64,000 bases of DNA from Halocynthiibacter namhaensis (GCF_000812685.1 NZ_JWIF01000011.1:23275-87274), one strand, 5' to 3'; shown: positions 28,938-37,813, numbered from the stretch's first letter. Notes: generated from the sequence alone by a model not told the origin. Numbers and translations: made by a program.

Positions 28938-28986
28938 CTGGTTTTCCAATAGAGGGTTAACATCGCTTAACGCGCGACGGGGCAGA

Positions 28987-29640
28987 TCACGCCAGATGAG
29001 ATACTATTTTGGCGGCCTCGTCATGGATATCGGCCAGAACGCTTTTATCCTCGCCTGGATAAAACCTTGCGCGCAATCCCGTGCCCATGGGGGCGGGGTT
29101 GGCGATTATCACCTCAGGCCCGTTCTTCGCACCCTCTGCTTGCCAATTCTTTGCAAGAGCGATCTGCGCAGCTTTGGTTGCACCATAGCTGCCATAGAAT
29201 TTCCCACCGATGCTTTTATCCTCGAAGAACATGGCGCGGCCTTTTTTCGCAAGCAGTAGGGGCTCGACCGCGCGGATAAGGAAACGCGTCATATTCACAT
29301 TGCCCGCCAGGCTTTTGTCGAAATCTTTATTGTCGATATGCGATGTCGGGGTCAGTGGTGCGCCGTGAATGGCGCTATGGGCCCAAAGATCGACGCCGCC
29401 CCAACGTTGGGCAATTGATCCCCCGAGATACGCGCAAGCGCCTTCATCCGTCAGGTCCATTGGAACCAGGGTCGCGCTGCCGCCAGCTGCTTTGATATTG
29501 TCATCCAAATCTTCCAATCCACCCTGGGTGCGGGCAACTGCGATGATGTGATGGGTGGGGGCAAGCGCCAACGCAAGTGCGGCGCCAAGGCCACGGGATG
29601 CGCCGGTGATGAGGGCGGTTTTTTGTGCAATCTCGGTCAT
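28987..29640 (-). CDS. Short-chain dehydrogenase/reductase, complete active site
   Basis: A 217-residue NAD(P)-dependent oxidoreductase of the classical SDR group. It has TGASRGLGAALALAL for the cofactor, and YGATKAAQIALAK, with the YxxxK catalytic pair. The usual Asn-Asn-Ala-Gly motif reads AHSAIHG, so that position is altered. The substrate cannot be told from the sequence. The gene stands alone between DUF1284 and the repeat array. Confidence 0.88.
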   Translation of the reverse strand: MTEIAQKTALITGASRGLGAALALALAPTHHIIAVARTQGGLEDLDDNIKAAGGSATLVPMDLTDEGACAYLGGSIAQRWGGVDLWAHSAIHGAPLTPTSHIDNKDFDKSLAGNVNMTRFLIRAVEPLLLAKKGRAMFFEDKSIGGKFYGSYGATKAAQIALAKNWQAEGAKNGPEVIIANPAPMGTGLRARFYPGEDKSVLADIHDEAAKIVSHLA

Positions 29641-29707
29641 GAGGCTTCTCTATCCTTACACAGATACTCTGTCGAGAGGCCATGCCACTTTTTGACCAGC
29701 TGCGACG

Positions 29708-30214
29708 TCACGGTCCTTCGAAATCCTCGGGGGGGCTTGGTGCACGTTCGGTGTGAAGTTTTTGAACCGCAGTTTCGCACATACCATATTCCAGCCATTG
29801 GCATCCGGCACAGATAATCTGTAGGCCGCCTGGGCTGATCCGCTGTTTTATCAGATCCAAAGCGTCGCCCCAAGTGAGGCGTTCGTTGTAACTTAAACCA
29901 AGGGCACGCAGATGCGCTTTGTCTAGTTTTTCAATCCCGTCTTGGTTGCTGCACCGTAGACCGCGACGTTTGGGGCAGGGGGCGCAGATGTCATCTGTGT
30001 TGCGCACGACCACGATGTCGGTGGCTTCACCTTTGGGGGCACGTAAACCTTGGTCGACGATCCGCGTCATATTGGCAGTGAATTCGTCGGAATAGCCTTT
30101 GCCTTGGAAACCAAGAGAGCAGAGGAAGTGATGCGGACGAAATTTCAGTGCAGCTTCGCCCGGAGTTTTTGAAAAACTCCGGGGAAAATTCTTCGAAGAA
30201 TTTTGGGCGCTCAC
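29708..30214 (-). CDS. DUF1284 family cysteine-rich protein
   Basis: A 168-residue protein with the DUF1284 signature RPHHFLCSLGFQGKGYS near residue 25-41. Further cysteines occur as CAPCPKRRGLRCSNQ and CAGCQWLEYGMCE, a pattern that suits an iron-sulfur or zinc site. Function is unknown. The start is GTG at 30214, overlapping the purF TGA (GTGA), with no other start before the conserved domain. Its first codons run through two perfect palindromes, so the first 20 or so residues (MSAQNSSKNFPRSFSKTPG) look like translated repeat rather than conserved protein. Confidence 0.82.
   Translation of the reverse strand: MSAQNSSKNFPRSFSKTPGEAALKFRPHHFLCSLGFQGKGYSDEFTANMTRIVDQGLRAPKGEATDIVVVRNTDDICAPCPKRRGLRCSNQDGIEKLDKAHLRALGLSYNERLTWGDALDLIKQRISPGGLQIICAGCQWLEYGMCETAVQKLHTERAPSPPEDFEGP
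30159..30204. repeat. Two adjacent perfect palindromes at the purF/DUF1284 junction
   Basis: 30159-30183 is an inverted repeat with 12-base arms (CCCGGAGTTTTT / AAAAACTCCGGG) around one base. 30185-30204 is the 20-base palindrome AAAATTCTTCGAAGAATTTT. Both would fold in the message just after the purF stop codon, inside the first codons of the next gene. They resemble a small mobile palindromic element or a transcript-processing signal. Confidence 0.85.
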
Positions 30215-31734
30215 TCAGCCGCTTTCATCTCGAAACCCTTTTCGAGCATATCTGCTGGTGTCACCGGATACTCACCAGAGAAGCATGCATCACAGTACTG
30301 CGGACATTTTTTGTTGCGGCCTTTCTTCTGACCAGCGGCACGATACAGACCATCAAGTGAGATGAACTTGAGGCTGTCCACGCCCAGGTGGTCGCGCATC
30401 TCGTCTTCGGACATAGTGGCCGCGAGAAGCTTGTCACGCTGAGGTGTGTCCACGCCATAGAAGCAAGGCCATGCGGTGGGCGGGGACGCGATGCGGAAGT
30501 GCACTTCTGCTGCGCCTGCATCTAAAATCATGTCTTTGATTTTGCGGGATGTGGTTCCACGAACAACGGAATCATCAACCAAAATCACCCGTTTGTCTTT
30601 GATCAGCGCCCGGTTGACGTTCAACTTCAAACGCACACCCATGTTGCGGATTTGCTCGGTCGGTTCAATGAAGGTCCGGCCCATATATTGGTTGCGGATA
30701 ATGCCCATCGCGTAAGGAATGCCGCTTTCTTGAGAAAACCCAATCGCCGCAGGGGTGCCACTGTCCGGTACGGGGCAGACAAGATCTGCATCCACAGGGG
30801 TTTCACGGGCCAGTTCCACACCGATTTGCCGGCGGGTCTCATAGACGGATTGGTCGCCAATGATGCTGTCTGGACGTGAGAAATACACATGTTCAAAGAT
30901 ACAGAACTTTGACGCCTGCTTGCGGAAGGGGAAGTGGCTTTCGACACCATCTTCAGTGATCACAACCATCTCGCCTGGTTCAATGGAACGAACATATTCC
31001 GCACCAATGATATCAAGCGCGCAGGTTTCAGATGACAACGCCCAGCCATCGCCGATTTTACCAAGCACAAGCGGGCGCACACCATGTGGGTCACGTACAC
31101 CCATCAATTTGGTACGGGTCATGGCAACCACGGAAAACGCACCTTCCACACGACGCAGGGCATCTTCCATACGTTCAGGAATGTTGCGTTGCAGGGAACG
31201 CGCCATCAAGTGAATGATGCATTCACTGTCGGATGAACTTTGGAAGATCGAGCCACGTTCAATCAACTCTTTGCGCAAAGAATTGGCGTTGGTCAAATTG
31301 CCATTGTGGGCAATGGCCGCGCCACCCATGGAAAACTCGCCAAAGAAGGGCTGCACATCACGGATGACAGCGCCTTTTGACCCAGCGGTGGAATAGCGTA
31401 CGTGACCGATTGCAATCGGTCCCGGCAGGGTTTCCATCAGGCTGGCTTTGGTAAAGTTATCACGCACATAGCCAAAACGACGGGCTGAATTGAAGCCGTG
31501 TTCGGGGTCATGTGACACGATCCCACCGGCTTCTTGGCCGCGATGTTGTAGCGCGTGTAGGCCAAGGGCGACAAAGTTGGCAGCGTCTGTGACACCAACA
31601 ACCCCGAAGACACCGCATTCTTCTTTCAGTTTGTTGTCGTCAAAAGGGTGCGCATAATACGGCTTGGCATCCGCAATATCAGGCACATCTTGGCTGTTAG
31701 AAGAAATGGGCGAACGTCGTGGCAGGTTGCGCAT
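30211..31734 (-). CDS. purF: Amidophosphoribosyltransferase (PurF)
   Basis: First committed enzyme of purine synthesis: makes phosphoribosylamine from PRPP and glutamine. The glutaminase domain begins with LKEECGVFGVVG; the Cys is the nucleophile, exposed after removal of a propeptide as in the Bacillus type. The PRPP motif is VILVDDSVVRGTTS (about residue 370). The C-terminal CPQYCDACFSGEYP fits the [4Fe-4S] cluster of this type. I chose ATG 31734 (507 residues), which gives a propeptide of about 35 residues; the frame remains open upstream to 31812. Downstream of radA and cvpA, as in E. coli cvpA-purF. DUF1284 is coupled at the end. Confidence 0.95.
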   Translation of the reverse strand: MRNLPRRSPISSNSQDVPDIADAKPYYAHPFDDNKLKEECGVFGVVGVTDAANFVALGLHALQHRGQEAGGIVSHDPEHGFNSARRFGYVRDNFTKASLMETLPGPIAIGHVRYSTAGSKGAVIRDVQPFFGEFSMGGAAIAHNGNLTNANSLRKELIERGSIFQSSSDSECIIHLMARSLQRNIPERMEDALRRVEGAFSVVAMTRTKLMGVRDPHGVRPLVLGKIGDGWALSSETCALDIIGAEYVRSIEPGEMVVITEDGVESHFPFRKQASKFCIFEHVYFSRPDSIIGDQSVYETRRQIGVELARETPVDADLVCPVPDSGTPAAIGFSQESGIPYAMGIIRNQYMGRTFIEPTEQIRNMGVRLKLNVNRALIKDKRVILVDDSVVRGTTSRKIKDMILDAGAAEVHFRIASPPTAWPCFYGVDTPQRDKLLAATMSEDEMRDHLGVDSLKFISLDGLYRAAGQKKGRNKKCPQYCDACFSGEYPVTPADMLEKGFEMKAAE

Positions 31735-31858
31735 GTGGCAGCAGCTCCGTTTGTCCGAGGGTGCGAATCCCCTCAGCGTGGCGTTGCCTTCTCTTAGTCT
31801 GCTCAGGCCCATCTGTCATCAAAGAGTCACAGAAATCGCAATTTTCCTTTTCAAACAG

Positions 31859-31896
31859 AAAACGGGCCGTGACAAATAAATGCCAAGGCCCGTTTT
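31859..31896 (-). terminator. Hairpin between cvpA and purF
   Basis: Ten-base perfect arms AAAACGGGCC (31859-31868) and GGCCCGTTTT (31887-31896) with an 18-base loop. On the - strand it lies 30 bases after the cvpA stop and ends in TTTT followed by CTGTTTG. It may cut transcription between cvpA and purF in part; the long loop makes it weaker than the other terminators here. Confidence 0.55.
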
Positions 31897-31926
31897 GAAA
31901 TCGATGTATTCCGCAGGTTTCCCGGA

Positions 31927-32490
31927 TTATTGGGCGGGTGCATCACAGCTTGCGATGAAGCTATTATAGCGGCTTTGCAGCCAACCCGGAACGTCTGTTG
32001 GCACTTGATCTTCGACCTGTGTGGTGAGGTTTCCAAACACAGCGGCTGTGCGGCTGTCTGCAACCATGGCAGCGGGTGCGCCCGGATTGATGAATGAATA
32101 GGCCATAAGGGCGATGACAATCAGTAAAATGCCGCGTCCAACCCCAAAGAGAAACCCTAGCCCCTGATCGATACCACCAAGAACCGAGCGTTGAACCGCG
32201 CCAGCAAAGAGAGGGGTGAAGATTGAGAACAGCAAAAGTCCGATCACCATGACAACGGCGAAACTGATCAGCAAAGCAAGCTCGCATTGGCCTTCAATGA
32301 AATCGCTCAGCACAGGAACCTGTGCCAACAATGGCTGAACTGATGCGGCAAACATATAAGCGAGGATCGTTGCGCCAATCCAGCCGCCGATGGACAAGAC
32401 TTCTCGCACCAAGCCGCGGGAATACGCGAGCAGGGCCGACAGGATGATGACAGCGGCTGCAACCCCGTCAATAATTGTGAAACCTTCCAT
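31927..32490 (-). CDS. cvpA: CvpA family membrane protein
   Basis: A 187-residue inner-membrane protein with four predicted helices, starting FTIIDGVAAAVIILSALLAYSRGLVREVLSIGGWIGA, the usual CvpA beginning (the SRGLVRE loop is well kept). CvpA is needed for colicin V production and for resistance to bile or envelope stress in enterobacteria; the molecular role is unsettled. It lies between radA (30-base gap) and purF, a common arrangement. Confidence 0.92.
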   Translation of the reverse strand: MEGFTIIDGVAAAVIILSALLAYSRGLVREVLSIGGWIGATILAYMFAASVQPLLAQVPVLSDFIEGQCELALLISFAVVMVIGLLLFSIFTPLFAGAVQRSVLGGIDQGLGFLFGVGRGILLIVIALMAYSFINPGAPAAMVADSRTAAVFGNLTTQVEDQVPTDVPGWLQSRYNSFIASCDAPAQ

Positions 32491-32519
32491 GGGTATTCCT
32501 TTAGCGATCGTTTTGCCGA

Positions 32520-33887
32520 TTACTCGGCGGAAAATGTTAGTTCTGTGAACTCTGCCAGATCGGCGAACTGTTTAATGTCCAGCGTCGAATCTGACCCCGT
32601 TTTACTTTTTGATGGGACAATCGCCCCGGAGAAACCAAGTTTTGCGGCTTCTTTCAATCTATTTTCTGTCTGCCCAACCGGGCGCAGGGAACCTGATAGG
32701 CTAATTTCCCCAAAAACGACAGTGTCTGCGGGCAAAGCTGTATCTTCGCGCGCAGACAGTAGCGCAGCGGCAACAGCTAAGTCAGCGGCGGGTTCCGTGA
32801 TTTTGATCCCACCTGCCACATTTAGGTACACATCAAGCCCCGCAAAAGGAATGCCACATCGCGATTCAAGTACCGCCAAGATCATTGCCAACCGGCTGCC
32901 GTCCCAGCCGACAACCGTGCGTTTGGATTGGCTGTGGGGGGAAGGCGATACAAGCGCTTGAAATTCGGCAAGCACCGGGCGCGTGCCTTCGATCCCCGCG
33001 AAAACAACGGATCCGGGGGCGGCTTTGTCGCGTTCAGACAGGAACAAAGCCGATGGGTTTTTGATTTCGCGCAGACCTTTGCCGGTCATCTCAAACACAC
33101 CGATTTCATCGGTCGCGCCAAAGCGGTTCTTAACCGCGCGTAAAATGCGGAATTGGTGGCTGCGTTCGCCCTCAAAATACAAAACGGTGTCGACCATATG
33201 TTCAACGATACGCGGCCCGGCCAACTGACCTTCTTTGGTGACATGGCCAACCAAAACCACCGCCATGCCCTTGCGTTTGGCAAATGTTGTCAGTTCATGC
33301 GCGGCGGCGCGCACTTGGCTAACAGACCCCGGCGCGGAGCTTACGTTATCGGCCCACATGGTTTGGATCGAATCAATCACCGCAAGATCAGGTTTTTCAT
33401 TCTCAAGCGTCGTCAAAATATCGCGCAGGCTGGTTTCCGTGCCCAAAAGCACGGGGGATTTCTCGACCCCAAGACGTTGGGCGCGCATGCGGACCTGGGC
33501 GGAAGCTTCCTCGCCCGAGATATAGATCACTTTCAGCCCATTACGCGCAAATCTTGCGGCGGCTTGCAATAACAGCGTGGATTTCCCGATGCCAGGATCA
33601 CCGCCCACAAGAATGGCGGATGAGGCCACAAGCCCGCCGCCCAAAACACGGTCCAATTCCTGCACGCCTGACAATGTGCGCGGCGGCAATTCAATGTCGC
33701 CGTCAAGATCCATCAGGGGTACTTTACGCCCGCGCGCCGCACCCAGTGAGCTGGATGAGGGGCCCGCAGACATGGGGGCTTCCTCGGCCAATGTGTTCCA
33801 CTCGCCGCAGCCGTCACATTGTCCGGCCCATTTCTTATGCGCCTGGCCACAAGCCGAGCAGTTGTATGAAATAATTGCTTTTGCCAT
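32520..33887 (-). CDS. radA: DNA repair protein RadA
   Basis: A 455-residue RecA-like ATPase that helps process recombination intermediates by branch migration. The N-terminal zinc finger is Cys10-Cys13-Cys24-Cys27 (CSACGQAHKKWAGQCDGCGEW). Walker A is GGDPGIGKSTLLLQAA, the RadA-specific KNRFG motif is present in RAVKNRFGATDEIG, and the C-terminal Lon-protease-like domain covers the last 150 residues. Complete and of normal length. First gene of the radA-cvpA-purF run. Confidence 0.97.
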   Translation of the reverse strand: MAKAIISYNCSACGQAHKKWAGQCDGCGEWNTLAEEAPMSAGPSSSSLGAARGRKVPLMDLDGDIELPPRTLSGVQELDRVLGGGLVASSAILVGGDPGIGKSTLLLQAAARFARNGLKVIYISGEEASAQVRMRAQRLGVEKSPVLLGTETSLRDILTTLENEKPDLAVIDSIQTMWADNVSSAPGSVSQVRAAAHELTTFAKRKGMAVVLVGHVTKEGQLAGPRIVEHMVDTVLYFEGERSHQFRILRAVKNRFGATDEIGVFEMTGKGLREIKNPSALFLSERDKAAPGSVVFAGIEGTRPVLAEFQALVSPSPHSQSKRTVVGWDGSRLAMILAVLESRCGIPFAGLDVYLNVAGGIKITEPAADLAVAAALLSAREDTALPADTVVFGEISLSGSLRPVGQTENRLKEAAKLGFSGAIVPSKSKTGSDSTLDIKQFADLAEFTELTFSAE

Positions 33888-34053
33888 GCCGCTTTGTGCC
33901 CCGAAGTGAACGAAAGGGCAACAGGGATAGGGAATTGTTTCTGTGGGGTGTCTCGAGACCTGAAATGGAACAGTTTGCGCCGCTTTTTAAACACATTTGA
34001 TTACTAATGAAATTGAGGCCTTCTGGGGAGCCGTTTAAAAATTGGGGAATAAA

Positions 34054-35379
34054 ATGATTAATAGACGAACATTGCAAAATTTTTCTCTGAAGTTTGGGAT
34101 GGTTGGTATTGTTGGTATGGCGATGACGACGTCGGTATTGGCAATACCGCAGCCAGATTTGATCATCTCTGGCGCGTTGACCAACACTTCGCCGACTTGG
34201 GGGATAAGCCCTGGGATCGGAATTGATCCTGGAACAAGCTACGAAGCTTACGAATTAACCATCACAGGCGCCTTCACGAGTACCCGAAGCGGAGGAACGC
34301 TGAGTTCTAGTTTTTCGGGGCAAATGCTCTTTCCAATGGGCCAATTTGATCCGAATGCCGCGGGTCTTGGGAGTGCAGGGTTTGCTGAGAGCATTTCCCA
34401 AGCAATTACACCCGGGCAGTATACTCTTGTAGTGTCTGAAATAGATCCAGGTTTTTTTGGCACCTTTGTATACCATATCTCGGGAGCCATTCTCGGTTGG
34501 GGACCAAGTTTGGGGCAGGTTGCTCAGGAACAAGGTGCGATTGCGGCGAATGAAATTGCTCAGGCACTTTCGGCATCGGTCTTTTCTGCGATCAAAGGTG
34601 GAATGCAATCTGATGCGCCCGTGGTCAGCCGCAATACCCCGTTTGGGGGCGTGAAAAACGGTTCCGGGCGCACTTGGTTTCAGGCGGATTACACAGCGAT
34701 TGACGGAACCGATCTGGAAGGCCGTTTCCCAATTATGCAGGGTGGTCTTGATTTCCAACTTGAAAACGGAATGTTGCTTGGCGCAGCCCTTGGATACAGT
34801 GATTTCTCAGTGCGCAATTCAACGTCTGATCTGAAAGGGGAAAGCCTGACGATTCAGCCTTACCTTGGCTTCCAGTTGGGCAAAACCACCGGATCCATCT
34901 CGCTTAGTTTTGGTCAGCTTGATCTGGACACAGCCGATGGTACCGGATCCGCAGAAGGCGACACACGCGCGCTGAACCTATCGCTGGAACGTGGGTTTGC
35001 GCTTGGCGGACAGCAGTTGATCGGTGAATTTGATGCGGGCTTTGGCCGTCAGGATATCGACAGTGGTACGGGCACTTTGGCAGGCCTTGCGGATACGCAT
35101 TCCACCTGGAGCTATGCCTCTCTTGGGGCGCGTTATGAGATGCAGAACGGCAATGTGAACAGCTCCATCGGGGGATCGATTGACTATAATGACGTAGGCA
35201 ATTTCGATAGTCTTTCCGCCAGCCATTACGGCAGCGACGGGTTCACAGGCGCGATCAATGTCAGCTTTGATTACAACCTAAGCAATGGATCCAACGTATA
35301 TTTCAAGGGCGAAGTTGGCGGCCTTGGGGGCGATGCCATTCGTAAATCTGTGCAAGCCGGAATTGATTTCCGCTTCTGA
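34054..35379 (+). CDS. Outer-membrane beta-barrel protein, autotransporter-like
   Basis: A 441-residue secreted protein with a signal peptide (basic MINRRTLQN, hydrophobic GMVGIVGMAMTTSVLA, cleavage after VLA). Residues about 25-155 form a short passenger-like part rich in Gly, Ser and Thr. Residues about 200-441 alternate in beta-strand style and end in FRF, the terminal aromatic residue used by the BAM complex. This resembles an autotransporter beta-domain with a very short passenger. The ATG at 34054 follows a GGGG box; TTG 34042 is less likely. A terminator follows at 35400. Ligand or surface role unknown. Confidence 0.82.
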   Translation: MINRRTLQNFSLKFGMVGIVGMAMTTSVLAIPQPDLIISGALTNTSPTWGISPGIGIDPGTSYEAYELTITGAFTSTRSGGTLSSSFSGQMLFPMGQFDPNAAGLGSAGFAESISQAITPGQYTLVVSEIDPGFFGTFVYHISGAILGWGPSLGQVAQEQGAIAANEIAQALSASVFSAIKGGMQSDAPVVSRNTPFGGVKNGSGRTWFQADYTAIDGTDLEGRFPIMQGGLDFQLENGMLLGAALGYSDFSVRNSTSDLKGESLTIQPYLGFQLGKTTGSISLSFGQLDLDTADGTGSAEGDTRALNLSLERGFALGGQQLIGEFDAGFGRQDIDSGTGTLAGLADTHSTWSYASLGARYEMQNGNVNSSIGGSIDYNDVGNFDSLSASHYGSDGFTGAINVSFDYNLSNGSNVYFKGEVGGLGGDAIRKSVQAGIDFRF

Positions 35380-35399
35380 TCACAGATGAAATGAATTTG

Positions 35400-35428
35400 A
35401 AAGGCGTCCTAAACGGGCGCCTTTTTCT
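35400..35428. terminator. Shared terminator between the barrel gene and pqiA
   Basis: Ten-base stem AAAGGCGTCC / GGGCGCCTTT (one G-T pair) with loop TAAAC, followed on the + strand by TTTTT-C-TTTT. It lies 20 bases after the barrel-protein stop. The TAG of the convergent pqiA gene falls in the loop, and a Lys-rich A-stretch precedes that stop on the - strand, so it may serve both genes. Confidence 0.8.
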
Positions 35429-35852
35429 TTTCCGTAAAGACGGAAACCGCAAGGGACGCCAAGATGCATCCCGTGAACAGATATAGGCCCCAAGCGGTTT
35501 CGACCTTGCCGATGCCAATGCCTTTGATGACAACGATGTAAAGCGCGATCAGGAAGACATCCGCCATCGCGAGTTTCCCCATGATATTAAGGACGGGCAG
35601 GGTCTTGCGTTTGAGAAGGCCGAAGTGGATCAGGGCCAGGCCGATGGTTTTCAGGTAGGGCGCGAAGATCGCCAGGAAGGTGACCAATAAGGCAAGGATC
35701 ACATCGCTGTCCCAGAGGCTTTGCAAGCCCGAGATCACTGAGATTTCCGACAGTCCAAACAGCGGCAGCAATCCCGCACGCAGAAGCGGCGCGAACCACG
35801 CAAGCGGGAACAGGACCAGGAGGGACAGGTTGAGGAGTTTAAGGGGCAACAT
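35409..35852 (-). CDS. PqiA-type membrane protein (single domain)
   Basis: A 147-residue protein with four membrane helices, matching one PqiA module: FPLAWFAPLLRAG near the N-terminus, LPLFGLSEISVISGLQSLWDSD, then LKRKTLPVLNIMGKLAMADVFLI. The zinc-ribbon cysteines found in larger PqiA proteins are absent. PqiA-type proteins pair with MCE proteins in lipid traffic between membranes. The ATG at 35852 follows AAGG-type spacing in GGGGCAAC; the frame is open upstream, but only this start gives the family N-terminus. The order with mlaE and mlaF supports a role in lipid transport. Confidence 0.86.
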   Translation of the reverse strand: MLPLKLLNLSLLVLFPLAWFAPLLRAGLLPLFGLSEISVISGLQSLWDSDVILALLVTFLAIFAPYLKTIGLALIHFGLLKRKTLPVLNIMGKLAMADVFLIALYIVVIKGIGIGKVETAWGLYLFTGCILASLAVSVFTEKKKAPV

Positions 35853-35878
35853 GGACGCTTTCTTGAAATGGGTATAAT

Positions 35879-36247
35879 TCAAAACTCGGCAATGAAAAGA
35901 GAAATGACAGCAAGGCAAAATACAGAGATTCCGATGGTTGCAGGTGTATTCACTGCGCGGCTCTGGGTTGGCCAATAGGTGTGCGCTAGGTAAACACATA
36001 ACGTAGCCCCTGCAGCACAGATGAACATCAATGTAATATATAAATGGTGACTAGTGTAAGAGCTTCTAGAGATTAGCAAAGCAAACAGTAAAACCAAAGA
36101 CAGCAGCATGGTCGCCAGGCCTGACAATCGCTTTCGCCACCCATCTGTTTGCCGGACCGCTATAATCGAAGAAACCAGAAACCCAGCAGGAAGCGCAAGA
36201 AGGCCAAATGTTAATACTATCGCGAAAATTTGTGGGGTAGTAGACAT
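35879..36247 (-). CDS. Unknown four-helix membrane protein
   Basis: A 122-residue protein with about four membrane helices and short loops (QTDGWRKRLSG between the second and third). No named family is recognised. AGGA with a seven-base spacing supports the start at 36247; an ATG at 36262 in the same frame has no such site. It lies between mlaF and pqiA in the same direction, so it may belong with the lipid-transport set, or be an insertion. Base composition is somewhat more A/T-rich than the neighbours. Confidence 0.68.
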   Translation of the reverse strand: MSTTPQIFAIVLTFGLLALPAGFLVSSIIAVRQTDGWRKRLSGLATMLLSLVLLFALLISRSSYTSHHLYITLMFICAAGATLCVYLAHTYWPTQSRAVNTPATIGISVFCLAVISLFIAEF

Positions 36248-36284
36248 AGAAAATCCTGTCATTGAATTTGGCTTGTGGGGCGTA

Positions 36285-37031
36285 TTATCGCACAGCTTCA
36301 ATCGGCCCTTCCGCACGACCTTGGATGAATTGTTCCACATAGGGATCACCGCATGTGTCCATGTCGGCGACTGCTCCGGTCCATTGAATGACGCCCTCAT
36401 GCAGCATGGCGACCTTATCGGCGATGGCGCGCACGCTTGTCATGTCATGGGTGATCGTCATGGCGGTTGCGCCCATTTCAACGACGATCTCGCGGATCAA
36501 CTCATTGATCACCCCGGACATGATCGGATCAAGGCCGGTGGTGGGTTCATCGAAAAAGATGATCTCGGGTTCTGCGGCAATCGCACGGGCGAGGCCTACG
36601 CGTTTTTGCATGCCGCCAGACAGTTCAGACGGAAATTGATCGGCGACCTCGGGTTTCAAACCTACACGGCGCAGCTTTTCAATTGCGATTTCTCGCGCTT
36701 CCGCCTTGGGGCGCTTTAGCGATCCACGCAGCAAACGAAAGGCAACATTTTCCCAGATCGAAAGACTATCAAACAACGCGCCACCCTGAAACAGCATGCC
36801 AAACCGGGCCAAGAAAGCGTCGCGTTCAGCCTTTGTGACATCCTCGCCATCCAGCGTGATCACACCGCTGTCCGGTGTCACAAGTCCCAGCACAGATTTC
36901 AACGTCACGGATTTCCCCGTGCCAGAACCACCGATCACAACCATGCTTTCGCCGCGTTGGATTTCAAGGTCAACACCACGCAATACGTGGTTGTTTCCAA
37001 AGGATTTATATACGTTATCAAGTTTTATCAT
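36285..37031 (-). CDS. mlaF: ABC transporter ATP-binding protein, MlaF-like
   Basis: A 248-residue ATPase that drives lipid transport with MlaE. Walker A is GGSGTGKS at residues 34-41, the signature is LSGGMQKRVGLARAIA, and Walker B is IIFFDEPTTGLDPIMSG. The MlaF-type reading PEIIFFDEP is clear. Its start overlaps the mlaE stop by four bases (ATGA). No MCE-domain gene (mlaD) follows it here, unlike in the usual arrangement. Confidence 0.92.
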   Translation of the reverse strand: MIKLDNVYKSFGNNHVLRGVDLEIQRGESMVVIGGSGTGKSVTLKSVLGLVTPDSGVITLDGEDVTKAERDAFLARFGMLFQGGALFDSLSIWENVAFRLLRGSLKRPKAEAREIAIEKLRRVGLKPEVADQFPSELSGGMQKRVGLARAIAAEPEIIFFDEPTTGLDPIMSGVINELIREIVVEMGATAMTITHDMTSVRAIADKVAMLHEGVIQWTGAVADMDTCGDPYVEQFIQGRAEGPIEAVR

Positions 37032-37813
37032 GACGTGAAAAACAACCCTGTTAGCATGTAGTTCGCAGCGAGGATCATCACCGCTGCCGCAACCACAGAA
37101 AGTTTCGTTGCCTGGCCCACGCCCTGTGCGCCGCGCCCGGAATTCATGCCGTAATAACAGCCCATCACAGCGGCGATAAAGCCGAAGGCCGCGCCTTTGA
37201 CCAAGGAAGATGTGATGTCCGTGAACTCAATGAAGTTGACGGTGTTTTGCAGGTAAGCGGCGGTGTTAAATCCAAGCCGGCCAGTGGCCACAGTATAGCC
37301 GCCAAAGATGCCGATGATGTCTGCGACGCCCACAAGGATTGGGCCAGCAATTGTGGCTGCCAAGACGCGGGGCAATGTCAGGTATTTCATTGGGTTTGTG
37401 GACAGGGTGACAAGCGCGTCGATCTGTTCCGTCACTTTCATCGTGGCGATTTCAGCGGCGATGGATGATGTCACGCGGGCGGCAATCATCAAGCCCGCCA
37501 AGACAGGCCCAAGTTCGCGGACCATGCCGATGGCGACGATCTGTGGCACCACGGCTTCGGCGTTGAAACGCGCCCCACCGGAATAGATTTGCAGGGCCAA
37601 TGCACCACCGGTGAAGAAGGCCGTGAGGCCCACCACGGGAAGCGAGAAATACCCGATAGACACCAGCGCGTCGCGCAGTTCTTTCAAGTAAAACGGCGGG
37701 CGAAACAAATGGCTGATCGTGTCGAAGACAAACAGTGCCAAACGCCCGATTGCGGCCAAAAGCGCAAGGGCTGGCCGGCCAATGGCGGCGAGGGCTGCTG
37801 TGGGACTCATCAT
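37028..37813 (-). CDS. mlaE: ABC transporter permease, MlaE-like
   Basis: A 261-residue permease for phospholipid traffic between the membranes. Motifs of MlaE are present: YSGGARFNAEAVVPQIVAIGMVRELGPVLAGLMIAARV and AEIATMKVTEQIDALVTLS. About five or six membrane helices are predicted. It overlaps alr by four bases and mlaF by four bases, so all three are one translational run. Confidence 0.93.
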   Translation of the reverse strand: MMSPTAALAAIGRPALALLAAIGRLALFVFDTISHLFRPPFYLKELRDALVSIGYFSLPVVGLTAFFTGGALALQIYSGGARFNAEAVVPQIVAIGMVRELGPVLAGLMIAARVTSSIAAEIATMKVTEQIDALVTLSTNPMKYLTLPRVLAATIAGPILVGVADIIGIFGGYTVATGRLGFNTAAYLQNTVNFIEFTDITSSLVKGAAFGFIAAVMGCYYGMNSGRGAQGVGQATKLSVVAAAVMILAANYMLTGLFFTS

